A stretch of DNA of 64,000 bases from Flavobacterium sp. JAD_PAG50586_2 (GTDB taxonomy: Bacteria; Bacteroidota; Bacteroidia; Flavobacteriales; Flavobacteriaceae), in contig CP096136.1 in assembly GCA_023213215.1 (NCBI GenBank), positions 3,224,001 through 3,288,000 on the forward strand, read 5' to 3'. A model generated the notes under the pieces. That model was given only the letters and a program-made list of their open reading frames with translations. It had not been told where the DNA came from and ran no database searches. Positions within the stretch are counted from its first letter, which is position 1, and every line of letters starts with the position of its first letter. Made by a program: the position numbers and the translations under genes. Below are positions 8,115-17,226 of this stretch, piece by piece.

Positions 8115-9020
8115 ATGAAGATACTAATTACAGGAGCAACAGGTTTAGTAGGAAAGGAACTGGTAAAATTTTTATTAGCTAAAAATCATACAATACATTA
8201 TCTGACGACTTCAGTTTCAAAAATTGAAAGCAAATCCAATTACCAGGGATTTTACTGGAATCCCGAATCAGGGAAAATTGACGATAACTGCCTCTATGAA
8301 GTCGATGTAATTGTCCATCTTGCCGGCGCCAATATAGCAAACCGCTGGACCAATGCGTACAAACAGGAAATTATCGAAAGCAGGATATTGTCGAGCGAAT
8401 TGCTTTATAATTTACTCAGAAAGACACCAAACCAAGTCAAGCAATTTGTCTCCGCTTCTGGAACAGCGTCCTATCCTGAAAGTTTTACCAAAGTTTATGA
8501 CGAAACCACAATAGAAGCTGAAGATAGCTTTTTATCCAATGTGGTTAAGAAATGGGAAGAAAGTGCAGACCGATTTCAGGTTCTAAATTTAAAGGTATGT
8601 AAAGTAAGAACCGGACTTGTGCTCTCAGATAAAGGTGGGGCATTGCCCGAAATGGTAAAACCAATTAAGATGGGCTTTGGTGCAGTTATGGGAAATGGTA
8701 AACAAATGCAATCCTGGATTCATCTTGATGATTTGGTTTCATTATATAGTTTTGCAATCGAAAAGCAGCTTGAAGGTGTTTATAATGCTGTGTCACCAAA
8801 TCCGGTTAGTAATAATGAACTGACAGAAGCGATTGCTAAAGTTTTGAAGAAACCACTTTGGCTTCCCAATATACCTGAGTTTGTAATGAAGGTTATTCTA
8901 GGTGAAATGAGTTATCTGCTTTTTTCGAGTAAAAACCTGAGCTCTGAAAAAATTAAAAAACTCGGATTTAAGTTCCAGTTTACCACAGTGGAATTAGCTC
9001 TGAAGGATTTATATGAATAA
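8115..9020 (+). CDS. TIGR01777-family NAD(P)-dependent epimerase-like protein
   Basis: 301 residues of the extended SDR fold. GATGLVGKELVKFLL (residues 7-21) is the nucleotide-binding loop, HLAGANIANRWT and SASGTASYP are family hallmarks, and the C-terminal DUF1731 segment (LPNIPEFVMKVILGEMSYLL, LGFKFQFTT) is complete. The family includes YfcH and the plant SulA homologue; substrate unknown. Ends with a strong terminator. Confidence 0.9.
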   Translation: MKILITGATGLVGKELVKFLLAKNHTIHYLTTSVSKIESKSNYQGFYWNPESGKIDDNCLYEVDVIVHLAGANIANRWTNAYKQEIIESRILSSELLYNLLRKTPNQVKQFVSASGTASYPESFTKVYDETTIEAEDSFLSNVVKKWEESADRFQVLNLKVCKVRTGLVLSDKGGALPEMVKPIKMGFGAVMGNGKQMQSWIHLDDLVSLYSFAIEKQLEGVYNAVSPNPVSNNELTEAIAKVLKKPLWLPNIPEFVMKVILGEMSYLLFSSKNLSSEKIKKLGFKFQFTTVELALKDLYE

Positions 9021-9053
9021 AAAAAGTGCTGTTAAACAACAGCACTTTTTTTT
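9021..9053 (+). terminator. Intrinsic terminator after the TIGR01777 gene
   Basis: Stem GTGCTGTT / AACAGCAC with an AAAC loop, then eight T. It starts immediately after the stop codon. The following 190 bases up to the grpE promoter are AT-rich and show no gene. Confidence 0.9.
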
Positions 9054-9244
9054 ACTATAAAGATTCGAATTAATAATTTTTTACAGCAGTAAGCTAACCT
9101 TATTGAATACTTATTGATTTATTGTATCACAAACTTAATCAAAACGAAATCGTAATAGTCTTAAAATTTTATTAATTTTTTATTAAAATTTATCATTTAC
9201 GATAATCTCAATTCCCTTTTCATTAAAATAAAAAATAATGACAA

Positions 9245-9277
9245 TTTGACATTTTAAAAGAAATGGCAGTACTTTTG
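9245..9277 (+). promoter_or_regulatory. grpE-dnaJ promoter
   Basis: TTTG at 9245-9248, a 21-base spacer and TACTTTTG at 9270-9277 fit the Bacteroidota -33/-7 consensus. Transcription would begin near 9284, leaving a very short leader to the 9295 ATG but a normal one to the ATG at 9331. Confidence 0.65.
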
Positions 9278-9294
9278 CTATCCAAAATCGACTT

Positions 9295-9858
9295 ATGAAT
9301 ATCAAAAATATATTTAAAAATAAAAGCACAATGAGTACCGAGAATAGCGAAAAAGAATGCGAAGTAAATGAAAACACAGTAAATGAAGTAGAATCTGCTG
9401 TAGAACTAAGTGTTGAAGAACAATTGCAGGAAGATTTAACTAAAGAAAAGGATAAATTTTTACGTCTTTTTGCCGAGTTTGAAAACTTCAAAAAACGAAC
9501 AGCTAAGGAACGTATTGATTTGTTTAAGACTGCCAATGAAGAGGTATTACAAGCCATGTTGCCAGTTTTGGATGATTTTGACAGAGCAATGGTTGAAATT
9601 TCTAAATCGGAAGATGATGTATTGTTAAAAGGCGTTGAATTAATCCACGAAAAACTAAAGAATACCCTTGTGTCTAAAGGTCTGGAACAGGTTGAAGTTA
9701 GGGCTGGTGACGCTTTTAATGCAGATTATGCCGAAGCTATTACTCAGATTCCGGCTCCATCAAGTGACTTAAAGGGAAAAATTGTTGACGTAATTGAAAA
9801 AGGATATAAACTGGGAGATAAAATAATTCGTTTTCCAAAGGTTGTTATCGGTCAGTAA
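9295..9858 (+). CDS. grpE: Nucleotide exchange factor GrpE
   Basis: Releases ADP from DnaK in the heat-shock chaperone cycle. 187 residues: an acidic N-terminal tail, a long coiled coil (EEQLQEDLTKEKDKFLRLFA), the conserved FENFKKRTAKERIDLFKTAN and a C-terminal beta-domain (VRAGDAFNADYAEAITQIPA, KGKIVDVIEKGYKLGDKIIR). Two starts are possible, 9295 and 9331 (MSTENSEKE); the promoter position slightly favours the second. dnaJ follows 25 bases later. Confidence 0.93.
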   Translation: MNIKNIFKNKSTMSTENSEKECEVNENTVNEVESAVELSVEEQLQEDLTKEKDKFLRLFAEFENFKKRTAKERIDLFKTANEEVLQAMLPVLDDFDRAMVEISKSEDDVLLKGVELIHEKLKNTLVSKGLEQVEVRAGDAFNADYAEAITQIPAPSSDLKGKIVDVIEKGYKLGDKIIRFPKVVIGQ

Positions 9859-9883
9859 GCCGTCTAATTTTTATACAATATTA

Positions 9884-11005
9884 TGAGCAAAAAAGATTTT
9901 TACGAAATATTAGGCATTTCAAAAGGAGCCTCACCGGAAGAGATTAAAAAAGCATATAGAAAAAAGCTATTGAATTCCATCCCGATAAAAACCCAGGCGA
10001 CAAACAAGCTGAAGAAAATTTTAAAACTGCAGCCGAAGCTTATGAAGTTTTAAGTGATGCCGATAAAAAAGCGAAATACGATCAGTACGGTCATGCAGCT
10101 TTTGATGGTGGCGGTGGTTATGGTGGTGGACATCATATGAATATGGATGACATTTTCAGCCAGTTCGGAGATATTTTCGGTGGAGCGTTTGGTGGAGGAG
10201 GATTTAGCGGTTTCGGAGGAAATTCTGGCGGACAGCGTAGAGTGAAAGGAAGCAATCTTCGAATTAAGGTAAAACTAACCTTAGAAGAAATTGCCAATGG
10301 TGTAGAGAAAAAGTAAAAGTGAAACGCAAGGTTCAGGCTCCGGGTGTAAAATATAAAACATGTTCTACGTGTAACGGACAAGGTCAGGTTTTAAGGGTAA
10401 CCAATACGATTTTAGGCAGAATGCAGTCGGCTACAACCTGCCACGTTTGTGGTGGAACCGGGCAAACTATTGAAAGCAAGCCAAACAATGCCGATACTCA
10501 CGGAATGATATTGGAAGACGAAACGGTTTCTATCAAGATTCCGGCTGGAGTGGTTGATGGCATGCAGTTAAAGGTTTCCGGTAAAGGAAATGATGCGCCT
10601 GGAAACGGGATAGCTGGCGATTTAATAGTGGCTATCGAAGAAAATGAACACGAATTCCTAAAACGTGAAGGTGAAAATCTTCATTACGACTTATACATCA
10701 GTTTTGCTGAAGCGGCATTAGGAGCTTCCAAAGAAATTGAAGCTGTAAACGGAAAAGTAAGAATCAAACTGGAAGAAGGCATACAATCAGGTAAGATACT
10801 AAGGCTGAAAGGTAAAGGGATTCCAAGTTTAAACGGTTATGGAAATGGCGATTTACTGGTTCATGTAAATGTCTGGACTCCAAAAAAATTGAGCAAAGAA
10901 CAACGCCAGTTTTTTGAAAAATCATTAACAGATGAAAATTTTATCCCAAACCCTGAAAAAGACGATAAATCTTTTTTTGAAAAAGTAAAGGATATGTTTT
11001 CATAG
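9884..11005 (+). CDS. dnaJ: Chaperone DnaJ (two frameshifts in this sequence)
   Basis: Co-chaperone that stimulates DnaK ATPase. The J domain starts [20 protein letters not shown]; an A run at 9960-9965 (A6, should be A7) breaks the frame before the HPD motif ([14 protein letters not shown] in the next frame). A second loss at 10308-10312 (A5, should be A6) breaks VEKKVKVKRK. After repair the order is J domain, Gly/Phe-rich linker ([24 protein letters not shown]), a reduced zinc domain and C-terminal domains I and II, about 374 residues. Only two of the usual four CxxCxGxG motifs are present ([16 protein letters not shown]). Co-transcribed with grpE. Confidence 0.92.
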
Positions 11006-11072
11006 TTAAAATAAATTATTTACATTTGGATATTACTTGGAAACAGGTAATTTCTTTTTCATAGCAATTTTT

Positions 11073-11107
11073 CCCATCCTTTTGTAAAAATTAGGGTGGG
11101 TTTTTTT
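11073..11107 (+). terminator. Intrinsic terminator after dnaJ
   Basis: CCCATCC pairs with GGGTGGG (one G-T pair) across a 14-base loop, followed by seven T. It lies about 70 bases after the dnaJ stop and 59 bases before the ABC transporter. Confidence 0.7.
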
Positions 11108-11165
11108 GTAACAAATAATTTCTTTTCATACTTATTCTTTACTTTTACAAAAACAAAATATAAGG

Positions 11166-12089
11166 ATGAGCAATATACTTGAAGTAAACAAAGTAGTTAA
11201 GCAATACGGCAATTACACAGCCCTTAACGAAGTTTCTTTAACCGTTCCCAAAGGCAGCATATATGGACTTCTTGGTCCGAATGGCGCCGGAAAAACTTCC
11301 CTAATCCGAATTATCAATCAAATCACAATGCCCGATGGAGGCGAAGTCATCTTAGATGGTGAAAAGCTGAAACCCGAACATGTAGCAATAATTGGTTACA
11401 TGCCTGAAGAACGTGGTTTGTATAAGACGATGAAAGTAGGAGAGCAGTGCCTTTATTTGGCGCAATTAAAGGGACTTTCCAAACAGGAAGCTAAAACGCA
11501 GTTGGACTATTGGTTTGACCGATTAGAAATTCAAGGCTGGTGGAATAAGAAAATTCAGGAACTTTCTAAAGGTATGGCTCAGAAAATACAGTTTGTGGTT
11601 ACCGTTTTGCACAAACCAAAATTACTAATCCTTGATGAACCTTTTTCCGGATTTGATCCTGTGAATGCGAATTTGATTAAAGATGAAATCATCGAACTGA
11701 ACAAACAGGGAACTTCGGTTATTTTTTCGACGCACCGAATGGAAAGCGTCGAAGAAATGTGTGATTACATTGCGTTAATCCACCAATCCAATAAACTAAT
11801 TGAAGGGAAACTGATTGATGTCAAAAAGCAATATAGAACAAACAGTTATGAAGTTGGCATCCTGAGTAGTAATATTGAAGGTCTGATGTACGATCTGTCA
11901 CAAAAATTCACACTATCGCAAACCGATTTCAAATCATTGAACGACGAATTGAAATTAGAAATAAACCTCGGAAACGCTACTCCAAATGATTTGCTGAACA
12001 CTTTAGTACAACGAGGCCAGGTAACCCATTTTGTGGAAAAAATTCCAAGTATGAATGACATTTTTATCCAAACCGTAACCAAGAAATAA
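11166..12089 (+). CDS. ABC transporter ATP-binding protein (NatA-like, DUF4162 tail)
   Basis: 307 residues. Walker A GPNGAGKTSLIR (about residues 39-50), ABC signature LSKGMAQK, Walker B LLILDEPFSGFDP and the switch His in STHRMESVEE are all intact. The C-terminal 90 residues form the DUF4162 domain seen in NatA/YhaQ-type ATPases paired with ABC-2 permeases. Its stop overlaps the permease start (TAATG), so the two are translationally coupled. Substrate unknown; the family includes sodium and drug exporters. Confidence 0.92.
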   Translation: MSNILEVNKVVKQYGNYTALNEVSLTVPKGSIYGLLGPNGAGKTSLIRIINQITMPDGGEVILDGEKLKPEHVAIIGYMPEERGLYKTMKVGEQCLYLAQLKGLSKQEAKTQLDYWFDRLEIQGWWNKKIQELSKGMAQKIQFVVTVLHKPKLLILDEPFSGFDPVNANLIKDEIIELNKQGTSVIFSTHRMESVEEMCDYIALIHQSNKLIEGKLIDVKKQYRTNSYEVGILSSNIEGLMYDLSQKFTLSQTDFKSLNDELKLEINLGNATPNDLLNTLVQRGQVTHFVEKIPSMNDIFIQTVTKK

Positions 12090-13393
12090 TGAGCAAAATA
12101 GTACTTATCATCAGAAGGGAATTTATTGCCAAAGTGCGGAATAAATCATTTATCGTGATGACTTTTTTAAGTCCGTTATTATTTGTTGGAATAGGAGTTT
12201 TTGTAGGTTATCTAAGTACAATGAAATCCGAACTCAAAACCATTGCAATACATGATGAGACTGGTAGATTCGTTAACGAATTCAGGAATGATGAAGAATA
12301 TAAATATGTCGATTTATCCAAAACGGATTTAAAGGTTTTAAAGGACAGCATCGTTTCAGAAAGCTACGAAGGACTTTTAATCATCCCAAATGCTGAAAAC
12401 AATGCGAAACTTCAAAAAGGAATTCAATTTGTTTCCAATGACAGCCCAAGTGTATCCTTTACAGAAGGTTTGGAAGATGTCATTGCCAAAAAAATCACAT
12501 CGGAAAATTTCCAGAAAGCAGGTTTAGATACATTAGCCATTAAAAATGCCAAAGCAACGGTTTCCATTAGTTTGGAAAAAGCTTCGGGAGAAGAAGCATT
12601 AAAAGGTCTGAATGAAATTAAAATCATTATTGGTGGCGCTTTTGGTTACCTGATTATGATGTTTATCATCCTATACGGAAATATGGTAATGAGAAGCGTA
12701 ATAGAGGAAAAAACTTCCCGGATTATCGAAGTCATCATCTCATCGGTAAAACCATTCCAATTGATGATGGGGAAAATAATCGGAACTTCATTAGCCGGAA
12801 TTTTACAGTTTTTGATTTGGGCACTTTTAGGCCTGACTGCCATGTTCATACTTTCGGGCATGCTTGGAGTTCATATGGGAGCGTCGGGAACAGCTGGAGC
12901 TCAAGCCGTAGAGGCAGCTCAGCATACTTCAGGAAGTGAAATGCAGATGTACATCAAAGAGCTATGGAATCTACCCATTGCAACTATCCTTATATCTTTC
13001 ATCATTTATTTCATTGGTGGTTACTTTTTATATAGTTCATTTTATGCCTCAATCGGTGCAGCTGTTGACAACGAAACCGATTCGCAGCAATTCCTTCTAC
13101 CTATAATCATGCCTTTGATCTTAGGGGTTTATATTGGATTTTTTACCGTAATGAATGATCCTCACGGAACTGTAGCAACAGTCTTTTCCATGATTCCATT
13201 AACGTCACCTATTGTGATGATGATGCGTATTCCGTTTGGCGTTCCAATGTGGCAAATCATCTTATCGATGGTAATCCTCTTTGGAACTTTTCTCGGAGTA
13301 GTCTGGTTTGCAGCCAAGATTTACCGAGTTGGAATTTTGATGTATGGTAAAAAACCAACCTGGAGAGAACTGATCAAATGGCTTAGATATTAA
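12089..13393 (+). CDS. ABC-2 type permease (NatB/YhaP-like)
   Basis: 434 residues. An N-terminal membrane anchor (SFIVMTFLSPLLFVGIGVFV) is followed by a large extracytoplasmic loop (about 50-180) and a block of five or six helices (from about 185), including VIEEKTSRIIEVIISSVKPF, a conserved cytoplasmic motif of this family. A short Gly/Ala/His-rich insert (about 265-285) sits in one loop. Partner of the preceding ATPase. The sigma-54 regulator follows after 17 bases and may be partly co-transcribed. Confidence 0.9.
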   Translation: MSKIVLIIRREFIAKVRNKSFIVMTFLSPLLFVGIGVFVGYLSTMKSELKTIAIHDETGRFVNEFRNDEEYKYVDLSKTDLKVLKDSIVSESYEGLLIIPNAENNAKLQKGIQFVSNDSPSVSFTEGLEDVIAKKITSENFQKAGLDTLAIKNAKATVSISLEKASGEEALKGLNEIKIIIGGAFGYLIMMFIILYGNMVMRSVIEEKTSRIIEVIISSVKPFQLMMGKIIGTSLAGILQFLIWALLGLTAMFILSGMLGVHMGASGTAGAQAVEAAQHTSGSEMQMYIKELWNLPIATILISFIIYFIGGYFLYSSFYASIGAAVDNETDSQQFLLPIIMPLILGVYIGFFTVMNDPHGTVATVFSMIPLTSPIVMMMRIPFGVPMWQIILSMVILFGTFLGVVWFAAKIYRVGILMYGKKPTWRELIKWLRY

Positions 13394-13410
13394 TTATTTT
13401 TTCTTAAAAA

Positions 13411-14751
13411 TTGAAAAACATACTAATCATTGACGACGAAGAAAAACTACGGGGACTTTTAGCCCGAATTGTAACATCAGAAGGGTTTAACGTTATTGAA
13501 GCCGGCGATTTAAAATCGGGTTTTAAGAAACTCGAGATAAATGAAGTTGATGTGGTTTTATGCGATGTAAAATTACCTGATGGTAGTGGTGTCGATTTTC
13601 TTGAAAAGATTAAAACGAATTTCCCATTAGTAGAAGTAATTTTGTTGACTGCATACGGCAAAATCTCAGATGGCGTCCAGGCAATGAAAAACGGTGCTTT
13701 CGATTATATTGTAAAAGGCGATGATAACGACAAAATCATTCCACTCTTATGCAAAGCCATCGAAAAATCACAGTTACACAAAAAAGTACAGCAACTAGAA
13801 AAACGCATTTCCGATAAATATTCGTTTGATACTATAATCGGAAAATCAAAAGCATTAGAACAAGTTCTCAATTTAGCAAAGAAGGTAGCCAAAACAGATT
13901 CAACAGTACTTTTGACTGGAGAAACCGGAACCGGAAAAGAAGTTTTTGCACAGGCAATCCATCAAAATAGCACTAGAGCTGAAAAATCTTTCGTTGCTCT
14001 AAATTGCAGTACATTTAGTAAAGAAATCCTCGAAAGTGAATTATTCGGACACAAACAAGGTGCTTTTACAGGAGCTTTAAAAGATAAAAAAGGTTTTATT
14101 GAAGAAGCGAATGGAGGTACTTTATTCCTTGATGAAATTGGAGAAATGCCGATTGATTTACAAGCCAAATTATTACGGGTTTTAGAAACTAACGAATATA
14201 TTCCCGTTGGAGATTCCACTCCGAAAAAATCGAATTTCAGACTAATAGCAGCCACCAACCGGGATTTAAAAACCGAAAGTGAAAACCACAATTTCCGTTC
14301 TGATTTGTATTTCAGATTGAATATTTTTGAAATTAGTATTCCGCCTTTACGGGAAAGAATAAAGGATATTTCTCCACTAACATCTTACTTCGTCAAGCAG
14401 TTTTCAGACAAAACCAACAAAAAGGAATTACAGATAGCGCCAGATTTCCTTCAAAAATTAGAGAACTATTATTGGCCTGGAAATGTACGGGAACTAAAAA
14501 ATATTATAGAACGTTCGGTAATTTTAACTGATCTAGATGTGCTAATGCCTGAAGTTTTACCGTATGAAATCCAACATCAGCAAGATAGATTAAACAAAAC
14601 CATGTCTGCTTTCTCGATGCAAAGTATAGAGAAATTACACATCCAAAAAGTACTGAATTATACCAAAGGCAACAAAGCCGAAACAGCACGATTGCTTGAA
14701 ATCGGAATTGCTACTTTATATAGAAAATTGGACGAGTACAATATTCATTAG
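13411..14751 (+). CDS. NtrC-type sigma-54-dependent response regulator of the kdp locus
   Basis: 446 residues: receiver domain with acidic pocket DDEE and phospho-acceptor Asp52 (VVLCDVKLPDG); AAA+ domain with GETGTGKE, the sigma-54 contact loop GAFTGA and LFLDEIGEMP; and a Fis-type helix-turn-helix at the end (KGNKAETARLLEIGIATLYR). The start codon is TTG at 13411, chosen because MKNILIIDDEE is the normal family start and no ATG lies close. It heads the potassium locus in the place where KdpE would be expected, and its likely kinase is at 22362-24080. Confidence 0.93.
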   Translation: MKNILIIDDEEKLRGLLARIVTSEGFNVIEAGDLKSGFKKLEINEVDVVLCDVKLPDGSGVDFLEKIKTNFPLVEVILLTAYGKISDGVQAMKNGAFDYIVKGDDNDKIIPLLCKAIEKSQLHKKVQQLEKRISDKYSFDTIIGKSKALEQVLNLAKKVAKTDSTVLLTGETGTGKEVFAQAIHQNSTRAEKSFVALNCSTFSKEILESELFGHKQGAFTGALKDKKGFIEEANGGTLFLDEIGEMPIDLQAKLLRVLETNEYIPVGDSTPKKSNFRLIAATNRDLKTESENHNFRSDLYFRLNIFEISIPPLRERIKDISPLTSYFVKQFSDKTNKKELQIAPDFLQKLENYYWPGNVRELKNIIERSVILTDLDVLMPEVLPYEIQHQQDRLNKTMSAFSMQSIEKLHIQKVLNYTKGNKAETARLLEIGIATLYRKLDEYNIH

Positions 14752-14755
14752 TTTT

Positions 14756-14803
14756 ACCGCAAATTCGTAAATTAGTTAGCCTTTTAATTTGCGAATTTGC
14801 GGT
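14756..14803. repeat. Dispersed hairpin, copy 1 (ACCGC...GCGGT type)
   Basis: 18-base arms (14756-14773 and 14786-14803) match at 17 of 18 positions around a 12-base loop. The arms begin ACCGCAAATTCG and end CGAATTTGCGGT. A sister element of the same size and ends lies at 21123-21171. Both sit just after a stop codon. Confidence 0.75.
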
Positions 14804-14833
14804 TATTTTAAATTGAAACCCTTCCAAAACAAT

Positions 14834-14862
14834 AAAAGCCTATCAAATTGATAGGCTTTTTT
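14834..14862 (+). terminator. Intrinsic terminator after the sigma-54 regulator
   Basis: Stem AAAGCCTATC / GATAGGCTTT, then T6. It separates the regulator gene from the downstream kdp operon, so the kdp genes need their own promoter between here and 14978 or 15347. Confidence 0.85.
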
Positions 14863-14872
14863 ATTCCCATTT

Positions 14873-14892
14873 TTTGGCAAATAAATGCCAAA
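14873..14892 (+). promoter_or_regulatory. Inverted repeat, candidate activator site of the kdp operon
   Basis: TTTGGCA-AATAAA-TGCCAAA, 7-base perfect arms. A third half-site TTTGGCA lies at 14941-14947. The position, 85-105 bases before the first gene, suits an enhancer for the NtrC-type regulator. No good sigma-54 -24/-12 pair (GG, 10 bases, GC) was found nearby, so the role is unproven. Confidence 0.4.
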
Positions 14893-14977
14893 CTCAATAT
14901 TCACAGTAACTTACATTATTTTATTTTTTTTGGAATAACTTTTGGCATTAGGCGAATGAACATAAAAATTCATACTA

Positions 14978-15259
14978 ATGAAAAACCAGGTTACTACCAT
15001 TTACAAACAAGCCGATCGCTTCGCTGAAATCACAAAATCGGCTATCATTTCGGGAAATATTGCAAGAGCCAAAAAATGTCTGGCACTTGCCGAACGTTTA
15101 TTTGCAACAGGAAGCTACGAAACCAAAAACGCCATTTCCAATGTGTACGTTTTCTCAGTTTCAACTTTTATGGAATTGCGTCATTGTAACATTTCCAATC
15201 TTTTCCCCAAATCATTAAGGGAAGAATACCTTAAACAGATTAATGCTACATCGGTTTAA
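14978..15259 (+). CDS. Small kdp-linked protein, DUF7674-like
   Basis: 93 residues, soluble and mostly helical: a helix that tracks Ala-rich repeats (GNIARAKKCLALAERLFATG) and a C-terminal block SNVYVFSVSTFMELRHCNIS. It resembles small proteins found beside kdp genes in flavobacteria (DUF7674, recalled rather than searched). Possibly a regulator or partner of Kdp. First gene of the kdp block, 88 bases before the next micro-gene. Confidence 0.65.
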   Translation: MKNQVTTIYKQADRFAEITKSAIISGNIARAKKCLALAERLFATGSYETKNAISNVYVFSVSTFMELRHCNISNLFPKSLREEYLKQINATSV

Positions 15260-15346
15260 TTACAAAAAATTAAATTATTGATTATGTGATGGTTGTCATG
15301 TTTTCAATTAAATGCAAACACTTAATTTATTTAAACAACAATAATT

Positions 15347-15433
15347 ATGACTCTAGCAATCTTACTCACTGCACTTGGTATTTTACTTTTTGCAGCGTTC
15401 TTTAAAATAATCGAAATCTTTGAAAAAATCTAA
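15347..15433 (+). CDS. 28-residue membrane micro-protein upstream of kdpF
   Basis: Reads MTLAILLTALGILLFAAFFK then IIEIFEKI and stop: one hydrophobic helix with a short charged tail. It is only three bases before kdpF. Size and placement suggest a second small subunit of the Kdp complex or a regulator. It is not the KdpF itself, which has the typical RPEKF-like end and follows. No named family known to me. Confidence 0.6.
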   Translation: MTLAILLTALGILLFAAFFKIIEIFEKI

Positions 15434-15436
15434 ATT

Positions 15437-15514
15437 ATGATACCACTTTTTATTGTCGCCATAGCGGTGTTTGTTTACATCTGCTATGTTTTAATTAAAC
15501 CCGAAAAATTCTAA
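15437..15514 (+). CDS. kdpF: Potassium-transporting ATPase subunit KdpF
   Basis: 25 residues, MIPLFIVAIAVFVYICYVLI then KPEKF. One membrane helix with the (R/K)PEKF C-terminus typical of KdpF, which stabilises the KdpABC complex. The stop is two bases before the kdpA ATG. Confidence 0.85.
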   Translation: MIPLFIVAIAVFVYICYVLIKPEKF

Positions 15515-15516
15515 AA

Positions 15517-17217
15517 ATGAATTCAGAACTACTAGGAATTATCGTTATGTACGGATTAGTCATGCTTTTGGCTATTCCGTTAGGCCGCTATATTGGCAAA
15601 ATATTCAACTATGAAAGTACTTGGTTGGATAAACTATTTAATCCAATCGACAAGTTGTTCTTTAAAATTGGAGGTATTAATCCAAGTAAGGAAATGAACT
15701 GGAAACAACATCTGGCAGCACTTTTGACTATCAATGTAGTTTGGTTTGTAATTTCAATGTTGGTTTTAACAAATATGTTGTGGTTACCTTTAAATCCCGA
15801 TGGAAATCCATCAATGACTGGCGATTTAGCTTTCAATACTACAGTAAGTTTTATTACCAATACCAACTTGCAACACTATTCCGGCGAAAGCGGATTGTCT
15901 TATTTAGGACAGTTAACTTTAATGCTTTGGCAGTTTATCAGTGCTGGTTGCGGAATGGCGATTTGTGCGGCCGTGTTTATGGCAATGAAAGAGAAAACTT
16001 CGACAACGCTTGGGAATTTTTATAGCTTTTTCGTGCGTTCATGTACAAGAGTTTTATTGCCATTATCATTTGTAGTGGCTGTAATCTTAGTGATGAACGG
16101 AACGCCAATGACTTTGGAAGGAAAAGATACCATCACTACTTTAGAAGGAAACGAACAAAATGTAAGTCGTGGTCCGGTTGCCGCTTTTGTAGCTATCAAA
16201 CAATTGGGAACAAATGGAGGTGGATTTTACGGTCCGAATTCCGCCAATCCTATGGAAAATCCAAATTACCTAACCAATATTGTGGAGAATGTTTCTATAG
16301 TTTTAATTCCGATTGCAATGGTTTTTGCCTTAGGTTTTATCCTGAAACGTAAAAAACTATCCTTGACGATTTATAGCGTAATGACTTTAGGTTTTCTGAT
16401 TCTTTTGATTCCAGCTGTGATTAGCGAAATGAACGGAAATCCTTCGATTTCTCACATGGGAATTTCACAAAACATGGGAAGCATGGAAGGAAAAGAAGTC
16501 CGTTTTGGAGCCGCAGCTTCAGCCAATTGGGCAACGTATACCACTTGCACCAGTAACGGTTCCGTGAATGCGATGCACGATAGTATGACGCCAATTGCAG
16601 GTATGACAACACTCCTCGGAATGATGATTAACTGTTTTTATGGTGGAGTAGGTGTTGGATTTTTAAACTTTTATATCTTCATAATTCTCGGTGTTTTCAT
16701 CAGCGGATTGATGGTTGGAAGAACACCCGAATTTCTTGGAAAGAAAATAGAAGCCAAGGAAATGAAAATTGCCATGATAATTGCGCTTTTGCATCCATTT
16801 TTAATATTGGTAGGAACCGCTTTAGCCAGTCATTTGTATGCCGGAAATCCCGAAGCAATGTCTGGCTGGCTTGCCAATCCTGGGTATCACGGTTTTAGTG
16901 AAATGTTATACGAGTTCACTTCATCTTCAGCTAATAATGGCAGTGGATTTGAAGGATTAGGCGATAATACTCCGTTTTGGAATATCGCTACCGGAATCGT
17001 AATGCTTCTTGCCCGATATTTACCAATCATCGGACCAGTAGCCATTGCCGGAATGTTAGCGCAAAAACAATACATTCCTGAAAGTAACGGAACCTTAAAA
17101 ACAGATACTTCCACTTTTGGATTGATGGTTTTTGCAGTCATTTTCATTGTAGCTGCTTTATCATTTTTTCCAGCTTTAACTTTAGGTCCAATCGCTGAAT
17201 ATTTTTCAGCTAAATAA
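15517..17217 (+). CDS. kdpA: Potassium-transporting ATPase potassium-binding subunit KdpA
   Basis: 566 residues with about ten membrane helices, the SKT-superfamily channel-like subunit that binds and translocates potassium. Four selectivity-filter-like loops are visible: NTNLQHYSGE, GTNGGGFYGPNSANPMENPN, a third loop around ATYTTCTSNGSVNAMHDS, and SSANNGSGFEGLGDNTPFWN. Length is normal. Second gene of the kdpFABC block; kdpB follows after nine bases. Confidence 0.97.
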   Translation: MNSELLGIIVMYGLVMLLAIPLGRYIGKIFNYESTWLDKLFNPIDKLFFKIGGINPSKEMNWKQHLAALLTINVVWFVISMLVLTNMLWLPLNPDGNPSMTGDLAFNTTVSFITNTNLQHYSGESGLSYLGQLTLMLWQFISAGCGMAICAAVFMAMKEKTSTTLGNFYSFFVRSCTRVLLPLSFVVAVILVMNGTPMTLEGKDTITTLEGNEQNVSRGPVAAFVAIKQLGTNGGGFYGPNSANPMENPNYLTNIVENVSIVLIPIAMVFALGFILKRKKLSLTIYSVMTLGFLILLIPAVISEMNGNPSISHMGISQNMGSMEGKEVRFGAAASANWATYTTCTSNGSVNAMHDSMTPIAGMTTLLGMMINCFYGGVGVGFLNFYIFIILGVFISGLMVGRTPEFLGKKIEAKEMKIAMIIALLHPFLILVGTALASHLYAGNPEAMSGWLANPGYHGFSEMLYEFTSSSANNGSGFEGLGDNTPFWNIATGIVMLLARYLPIIGPVAIAGMLAQKQYIPESNGTLKTDTSTFGLMVFAVIFIVAALSFFPALTLGPIAEYFSAK

Positions 17218-17226
17218 TTAAATATC

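Noticed and set aside
9246..9260. GACA-like heat-shock dyad before grpE
   Set aside because: The text is TGACAATTTGACA, a direct not an inverted arrangement, unlike the clpB dyads.
14873..14960. Sigma-54 -24/-12 promoter candidates such as TTGG...GC
   Set aside because: GG-to-GC spacing is 9 or 11 instead of 10, and the TTGC box is poor.
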